Below the pieces are notes generated by a model. That model was given only the letters and a program-made list of their open reading frames with translations, ran no database searches and had not been told where the DNA came from. A stretch of DNA of 64,000 nucleotides from Skermanella aerolata KACC 11604 (GTDB taxonomy: Bacteria > Pseudomonadota > Alphaproteobacteria > Azospirillales > Azospirillaceae). Of the stretch, positions 63,513-64,000 are shown in pieces. The stretch covers positions 425,141 through 489,140 of the forward strand of contig NZ_AVFK01000002.1 of NCBI RefSeq assembly GCF_000936425.1, written 5' to 3'. The stretch's first letter is position 1. Each line of letters opens with the position of its first letter. The position numbers and the translations under genes are program-made.

Positions 63513-64000
63513 TCATCTTAGCGCGAACTGGACCGGCACCACCAGTTCCAGCCGGTCGCGGCCAAGATCGGCCGGGATCTTCGGCAGCGGCTCGGCGCGC
63601 TTGATCATGGCCAGCACTTCCTCGTCCAGCGCTTCGTAGCCGGAGGTCTTTTCCAGCCGGAACGACAGGACGTTGCCGTCGGCGTCCATCGTGAAACGCA
63701 GCATCGCCGTGCCCTGCTGACGCCGCCGCTGCGAGGTCTGCGGGTAGCGCTTGTTCTGGTCCAGGTGTCGGAGCAGCCTTTGCTGGAACGTCGGCATGAC
63801 GTTGGACTGCGAGGCTACCGGCCTTGGCGCCGGTTCCGGAGCTGGTTCGCTCGGCATCGCCGGGGGTGGCGGCGGGGCGGCGGGCACCGGTTCGGGCGGA
63901 CGCGGACGGACGACCGCCTGCCTGGGCGGCGGCGGCTTGGGCGGCGGGGGTTTCGGCGGCGTCACCGTCGGCAGCGCCACTTCCGGCCAGGCTGTAGGAA
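63513..64000 (-). CDS. TonB-family energy transducer, C-terminal part
   Basis: At least 162 residues; the N-terminus lies beyond the window. The visible part begins PTAWPEVALPTVTPPKPPPP, a Pro-rich periplasmic spacer, with no stop before the edge. The C-terminal TonB domain follows: FQQRLLRHLDQNKRYPQTSQ, GTAMLRFTMDADGNVLSF and the final beta strand LVVPVQFALR. It would transmit proton-motive energy from ExbBD to outer-membrane receptors. The N-terminal membrane helix should be just outside. Confidence 0.85.
   Translation of the reverse strand, partial: PTAWPEVALPTVTPPKPPPPKPPPPRQAVVRPRPPEPVPAAPPPPPAMPSEPAPEPAPRPVASQSNVMPTFQQRLLRHLDQNKRYPQTSQRRRQQGTAMLRFTMDADGNVLSFRLEKTSGYEALDEEVLAMIKRAEPLPKIPADLGRDRLELVVPVQFALR

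Overview
The window is GC-rich chromosomal DNA from an alphaproteobacterium, most likely a member of the Rhodospirillales close to Azospirillum or Skermanella. The divK-pleD-rpmG neighbourhood, the dprA-topA-rnr-DUF983 block, the ffh-rpsP-rimM-trmD-rplS block, an EipB/DUF1849 envelope protein and a ligase-associated Lhr/PdeM pair together point to this group. The genus is an inference from gene content. I saw no rRNA, tRNA, CRISPR array, phage or intact insertion sequence.

Layout. 0-5 kb: the N-terminal part of a 2-hydroxyacid dehydrogenase, eipB, a zinc-ribbon DinB polymerase, and the divK-pleD cell-cycle/c-di-GMP pair. 5-13.7 kb: a minus-strand block of rpmG, an S41 lipoprotein protease, DUF983, rnr, topA and dprA, with overlapping genes. 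13.9-20.5 kb: a small CDF-type transporter, then a complete potFGHI polyamine importer followed by agmatine deiminase. 20.8-24.8 kb: ffh, rpsP, rimM, trmD and rplS, closed by a 28-bp perfect inverted-repeat terminator. 25-32.3 kb: an orphan HisKA_2-type kinase, a radical-SAM PflA-like protein, two predicted lipoproteins (phytase-like and beta-helix), and the YcjX/YcjF-like pair.

32.3-36.3 kb is the least ordinary part. It holds the remnant of a Phd/YefM-type antitoxin with an in-frame stop, and a three-gene operon built like a proton-driven stator: a MotA/TolQ/ExbB-like channel, a partner with one membrane helix carrying an Asp, and a third membrane protein. Two palindromic operator-like boxes lie upstream of it. 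An FkbM methyltransferase and a small coiled-coil protein follow. 36.5-45.8 kb: amidase, BON lipoprotein, an exported repeat protein, purU, an M48 protease, a sugar ABC operon without its ATPase, and S-formylglutathione hydrolase. 45.8-52 kb: photolyase, PdeM, Lhr, MTA/SAH nucleosidase and PncC; a GAAC-N7-GAAC LexA-like box precedes pdeM. 52-57.9 kb: a signalling block of CHASE2 adenylate cyclase, FecR protein and PAS/GAF histidine kinase. 58-64 kb: a GlxA-type regulator with an MFS exporter, a TPR/SPINDLY glycosyltransferase, and the C-terminal part of a TonB-like protein.

Two families of dispersed palindromic repeats sit in the intergenic spaces. Family A (about 13.8 and 63.4 kb) has 25-26-nt inverted arms that each fold into a hairpin. 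Family B (about 20.5, 24.7, 40.5 and 60.7 kb) is built on GTTGGGCC/GGCCCAAC palindromes, with a nested outer inverted repeat in the most complete copy. They look like REP/MITE-like elements and are the main mobile-DNA signal in the window.
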